From Faecalimonas sp. (GTDB lineage Bacteria; Bacillota; Clostridia; Lachnospirales; Lachnospiraceae): 64,000 nucleotides of DNA. Shown here one piece after another: positions 60,775 through 64,000 of the stretch. The DNA lies in the NCBI GenBank assembly GCA_029264305.1, contig JARICA010000008.1, forward strand, positions 124,001 through 188,000, given 5' to 3'. A program made the position numbers and the translations under genes. The notes beneath the pieces were generated by a model that was not told where the DNA came from, did no database searches, and saw only the letters and a program-made list of their open reading frames with translations. Position 1 is the first letter of the stretch. Each line of letters opens with the position of its first letter.

Positions 60775-62115
60775 ATGAAAGAACAACAGAAAAAAGAAGT
60801 CTGTGTGGAAAATATTTATAAACTGGACGGGAGAGTTCCTGTATCAAAAGCGATTCCATTCGGTTTACAACATATTTTGGCTATGTTTGTGGCAAACCTG
60901 ACTCCAATTATTCTGATTGCAGCTGCATCGGGAGTAAGTGCAAAACAACAGGCAATTTTATTACAAAACGCTATGTTTATGGCAGGAATTGCAACATTAA
61001 TTCAGTTATATCCGCTTGGGCGTATAGGGGCAAGACTTCCTATTGTAATGGGAGTAAGTTTTACGTTTGTTACGTTACTATCTTATATAGGTACACAATA
61101 TGGATATGCAACTGTGGTTGGTTCGGTTATTGTAGGGGGAATTTTAGAAGGTGTATTGGGACTTTTAGCGAAGTACTGGCGAAAAATTATTACACCACTT
61201 GTTGCCGGAATTGTTGTAACAACGATAGGATACTCGCTTTTATCAGTAGGAGTTCGTTCTTTTGGTGGTGGTTATACAAAAGAGTTTGGCTCTGCAAAAA
61301 ATCTTCTCATTGGGACAGTTACATTATTTGCTTGTCTTTTATTTAATATCATTGCAAAATCCTTTTGGAAACAATTGTCTGTACTATTTGGACTTGTTGT
61401 AGGATATCTCTTATCCCTTGCACTTGGTGTTGTGGATTTGTCGAAGATTTTTGACGGGGGATTTATTGCGATTCCAAGACTTCTTCCAGTTACACCAGAG
61501 TTTAATATAAATGCAATTATAGCGGTGTTCATTATTTTTATGGTTTCTGCTGCGGAAACCATTGGAGATACATCAGCAGTTGTAGCTACTGGACTTGGTA
61601 GAGAGGTAACAGAAAAGGAAATTTCAGGTTCTCTTGCTTGTGATGGTTTCCTAAGTTCGATTACAGGACTGTTTGGATGCCCTCCGATTACATCTTTCAG
61701 TCAAAATGTTGGACTTGTTGCGATGACAAAAGTTGTTAATAGATTTACTATTATGATGGGGGCAATTTGTATGATCTTGGCAGGATTTTTTCCACCAATT
61801 GCAAATTTCTTTTCATCTCTTCCAGAATCTGTTTTAGGTGGATGTACGATTATGATGTTTGGTACAATTATGGTAAGTGGTGTGCAGATGCTTGCAAGAG
61901 CAGGATTTTCTCAAAGAAATGTTATTATCACTGCAATTTCATTGGCTATCGGAATTGGTTTTACAACAGCAAGTGAAGCAGATATCTGGAGAATTTTTCC
62001 TCAGATGGTAAGAGATATTTTTGGAGGAAACTGTGTGGCAATCGTATTTGTTGTTTCTATTTTGTTAAGCCTTTTACTTCCAAAGGACATGGAGGTAGAG
62101 AAACTAGGACAGTAA
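60775..62115 (+). CDS. NCS2 family nucleobase (xanthine/uracil) permease
   Basis: FGLQHILAMFVANLTPIIL; ETIGDTSAVVATGLGREVTEKEISGSLACDGFLSSITGLFGCPPITSFSQNVGLVAMTKVVNR. Confidence 0.94.
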   Translation: MKEQQKKEVCVENIYKLDGRVPVSKAIPFGLQHILAMFVANLTPIILIAAASGVSAKQQAILLQNAMFMAGIATLIQLYPLGRIGARLPIVMGVSFTFVTLLSYIGTQYGYATVVGSVIVGGILEGVLGLLAKYWRKIITPLVAGIVVTTIGYSLLSVGVRSFGGGYTKEFGSAKNLLIGTVTLFACLLFNIIAKSFWKQLSVLFGLVVGYLLSLALGVVDLSKIFDGGFIAIPRLLPVTPEFNINAIIAVFIIFMVSAAETIGDTSAVVATGLGREVTEKEISGSLACDGFLSSITGLFGCPPITSFSQNVGLVAMTKVVNRFTIMMGAICMILAGFFPPIANFFSSLPESVLGGCTIMMFGTIMVSGVQMLARAGFSQRNVIITAISLAIGIGFTTASEADIWRIFPQMVRDIFGGNCVAIVFVVSILLSLLLPKDMEVEKLGQ

Positions 62116-62133
62116 TAAGAAGGAAGTGTAAAA

Positions 62134-62796
62134 ATGAAAAAACAGATGTCGGAATCAATCAGACTTGGAGTGGTGCTTGCCATTGCTGGAGGTTTTATGG
62201 ATGCTTATTCTTATATGTGTAGAGGAAAAGTATTCGCAAATGCGCAGACGGGGAATATTTTGTTACTTGGTATTCATCTGTCAGAACAAAATTGGAGTGT
62301 TGCTTTAAGGTATACTGTTCCAATAATAGCGTTTGCAGTGGGAATTGCTCTTTCTGATTTGATACGACTTAAATTAAAAGAAAAAAGTCTTTTACATTGG
62401 CGACAGATTTCTATTTTAATTGAGGCGGTTGTGTTAGCAGGAGTATGTTTTCTCCCGCAGAAGTATAATCTTTGGGCGAATAGTATGACTTCCTTTGCCT
62501 GTGGTATACAGGTTGAAAGTTTTCGCAAAATTCACGGAAATGGAATTGCAACAACAATGTGTATTGGCAACTTACGGAGTGCAACACAAAATATGTGTGA
62601 ATATTGGCATACGAAAGAAAAGAAAAAATTGAAAAAAGGGTTTCTCTACTACGGTGTAATTCTATGTTTTGTACTTGGAGCAATATTAGGAAATGTGTTT
62701 GTTGAAGTATTACGGGAAAAGGCAATAATGATATGTTCAGGAATTTTGTTTATTGGATTTATTATGATGTTCGTAGATTGGGAGAAAAGTAGATAG
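62134..62796 (+). CDS. DUF1275 (YoaK-like) membrane protein
   Basis: GGFMDAYSYMCRGKVFANAQTGNILLLG; MTSFACGIQVESFRKIHGNGIATTMCIGNLRSA. Confidence 0.93.
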   Translation: MKKQMSESIRLGVVLAIAGGFMDAYSYMCRGKVFANAQTGNILLLGIHLSEQNWSVALRYTVPIIAFAVGIALSDLIRLKLKEKSLLHWRQISILIEAVVLAGVCFLPQKYNLWANSMTSFACGIQVESFRKIHGNGIATTMCIGNLRSATQNMCEYWHTKEKKKLKKGFLYYGVILCFVLGAILGNVFVEVLREKAIMICSGILFIGFIMMFVDWEKSR

Positions 62797-62798
62797 AA

Positions 62799-62830
62799 AA
62801 ACTGTCGGAGTGATGTCCGACAGTTTTTTT
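62799..62830. terminator. Bidirectional rho-independent terminator
   Basis: AAAAACTGTCGGA-GTGATG-TCCGACAGTTTTTTT. Confidence 0.88.
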
Positions 62831-62832
62831 AA

Positions 62833-63393
62833 CTATTTCCATTTGTTTTTCGTAAGCCATTCGTTGACTTGCTCTAAGTTGTTAGGAAAGACTGAAAATG
62901 TTTTTGCAAAATCTTTGGTTGATTTTTCGGAAAATGCGAAAAGTACGGTTTCAGAATTTCCTGTAGTATCAATAGAGTGTAATTCTTTTGCGGGAATACC
63001 CAGCAAAAAGTTTTTAAGATTTCCAGTAAATGTGACAAGAGTAGACGGAGAAGAAGTAGTATCTTCGATAGAAATATATTTCCTTTTAAGATTATGGCTA
63101 TAAAAGTCAGTAGTATATATCTCTTTTTGTGCATGTGAAACAGTTATTTTACCTTGTATAAAGGTTTCTTTATTGTGAAAAGGATATGTTCCTATTTCAA
63201 AATCAATAGTTGCTGTTACAGGTAAATGTTCTTGATTTTTATCTGTTAGCAAAAAGCCGTATAGGGTATGTGATTTCTTTTCGATCTTTGGAGTTTTAAA
63301 GGAATGATACACAAATTGCGCAACACATAAAACTATAATAATTAAAAGGATAGAAAAGAAAATGATAATAAATTTTTTAAAGGTTTTTTTCAT
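62833..63393 (-). CDS. Hypothetical membrane-anchored extracytoplasmic protein
   Basis: N-terminal TM helix (FIIIFFSILLIIIVLCVAQFVY); no family recognised. Confidence 0.6.
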   Translation of the reverse strand: MKKTFKKFIIIFFSILLIIIVLCVAQFVYHSFKTPKIEKKSHTLYGFLLTDKNQEHLPVTATIDFEIGTYPFHNKETFIQGKITVSHAQKEIYTTDFYSHNLKRKYISIEDTTSSPSTLVTFTGNLKNFLLGIPAKELHSIDTTGNSETVLFAFSEKSTKDFAKTFSVFPNNLEQVNEWLTKNKWK

Positions 63394-63464
63394 ATGTATC
63401 CCCCTTTTCCTATTGTTGCGAATCTAACTTAATTGTTAAATTTCCTACTTTATGTGATATAGGA

Positions 63465-63494
63465 TAAAAAAGGAACATTAAGTTCCTTTTTTAA
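63465..63494. terminator. Rho-independent terminator after the DtxR-family gene
   Basis: AAAAAAGGAAC-ATTAA-GTTCCTTTTTT (acts on the minus strand). Confidence 0.75.
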
Positions 63495-63856
63495 TGTACG
63501 TGTTGTTTAATTGCCTCAAAACTTTCTTTGCTGATAACGTGTTCAATCTTACAAGCATCTTCAGATGCGATTTCTTCTGACACCCCTAGTCTAACAAGCC
63601 AATCTGTAAGAAATCTGTGTCGTTCGTAAATCATTTCAGCTATTTCCCTTCCAGTATCTGTAAGATAAATAAAACCTGCATCAGTCACAGTGATGTGATT
63701 TTTCTCCCGAAGATTTTTCATTGCTACACTTACACTGGATTTCTTAAATCCAAGTTCATTTGCTATATCTACAGAACGGACAACAGGAAGGGTTTTACTT
63801 AACACTAATATCGTTTCTAGATAGTTTTCAGCAGATTCATTAATTGCTGTTTTCAT
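63491..63856 (-). CDS. DtxR/MntR family metal-dependent transcriptional regulator
   Basis: ESAENYLETILVLSKTLPVVRSVDIANELGFKKSSVSVAMKNLREKNHITV...DTGREIAEMIYERHRFLTDWLVRLGV..ASEDACKIEHVIS. Confidence 0.93.
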   Translation of the reverse strand: MKTAINESAENYLETILVLSKTLPVVRSVDIANELGFKKSSVSVAMKNLREKNHITVTDAGFIYLTDTGREIAEMIYERHRFLTDWLVRLGVSEEIASEDACKIEHVISKESFEAIKQHVH

Positions 63857-64000
63857 AAATAAAATTCTCCTTTGCCTATAAAAATATAATTAAATTTATT
63901 TGTTTCAGTATATCATATTAGGGTGGAAAATACAAATCGAATACATTTTGAATAGGAAAGATTGTAAAGTTTATAAATCTTTAATTGCTTTTTTTTCTCA

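Noticed and set aside
1-64000. Defence systems, prophage, ICE or transposon remnants
   Set aside because: No integrase, transposase, restriction, toxin-antitoxin, Cas or phage structural genes recognised; the only phage-like motif is the FGDG insertion within a glycosidase.

Overview
The window is a low-GC Firmicutes chromosome segment. Gene content and style suggest a gut Lachnospiraceae (inference). It is dense, mostly + strand and mostly housekeeping: TrmH-type rRNA methyltransferase, dusB, greA, lysS, rpsF-ssb-rpsR, rpmG-secE-nusG-rplKA, rplJL, rpoBC. Interleaved with these are large secreted or wall-anchored proteins: a GH33 sialidase, a thioester-domain/SpaA-type adhesin followed by a class B sortase, a GH2 beta-galactosidase, two GH20 hexosaminidases and a GH51/79-like clan-A glycosidase. 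Five of these end in a shared VKTGD sorting signal, while the adhesin ends in VPKTND. An AGCS symporter and a complete oppABCDF operon split the usual rplKAJL-rpoBC block. I saw no rRNA, tRNA, CRISPR, phage or transposase. The best candidates for undescribed biology are: (1) a ~200-nt multi-hairpin intergenic element between oppA and oppB with a possible 7-bp loop-loop contact; (2) a patatin-BirA fusion protein; (3) a clan-A glycosidase with a phage-baseplate-like FGDG insertion; (4) a lysyl-tRNA synthetase with a C-terminal EMAP/Trbp111-type tRNA-binding domain; (5) two 23S-mimicking L1 sites, one before rplK and one before rplA. All homology calls come from motif recognition by eye; no searches or folding programs were run.
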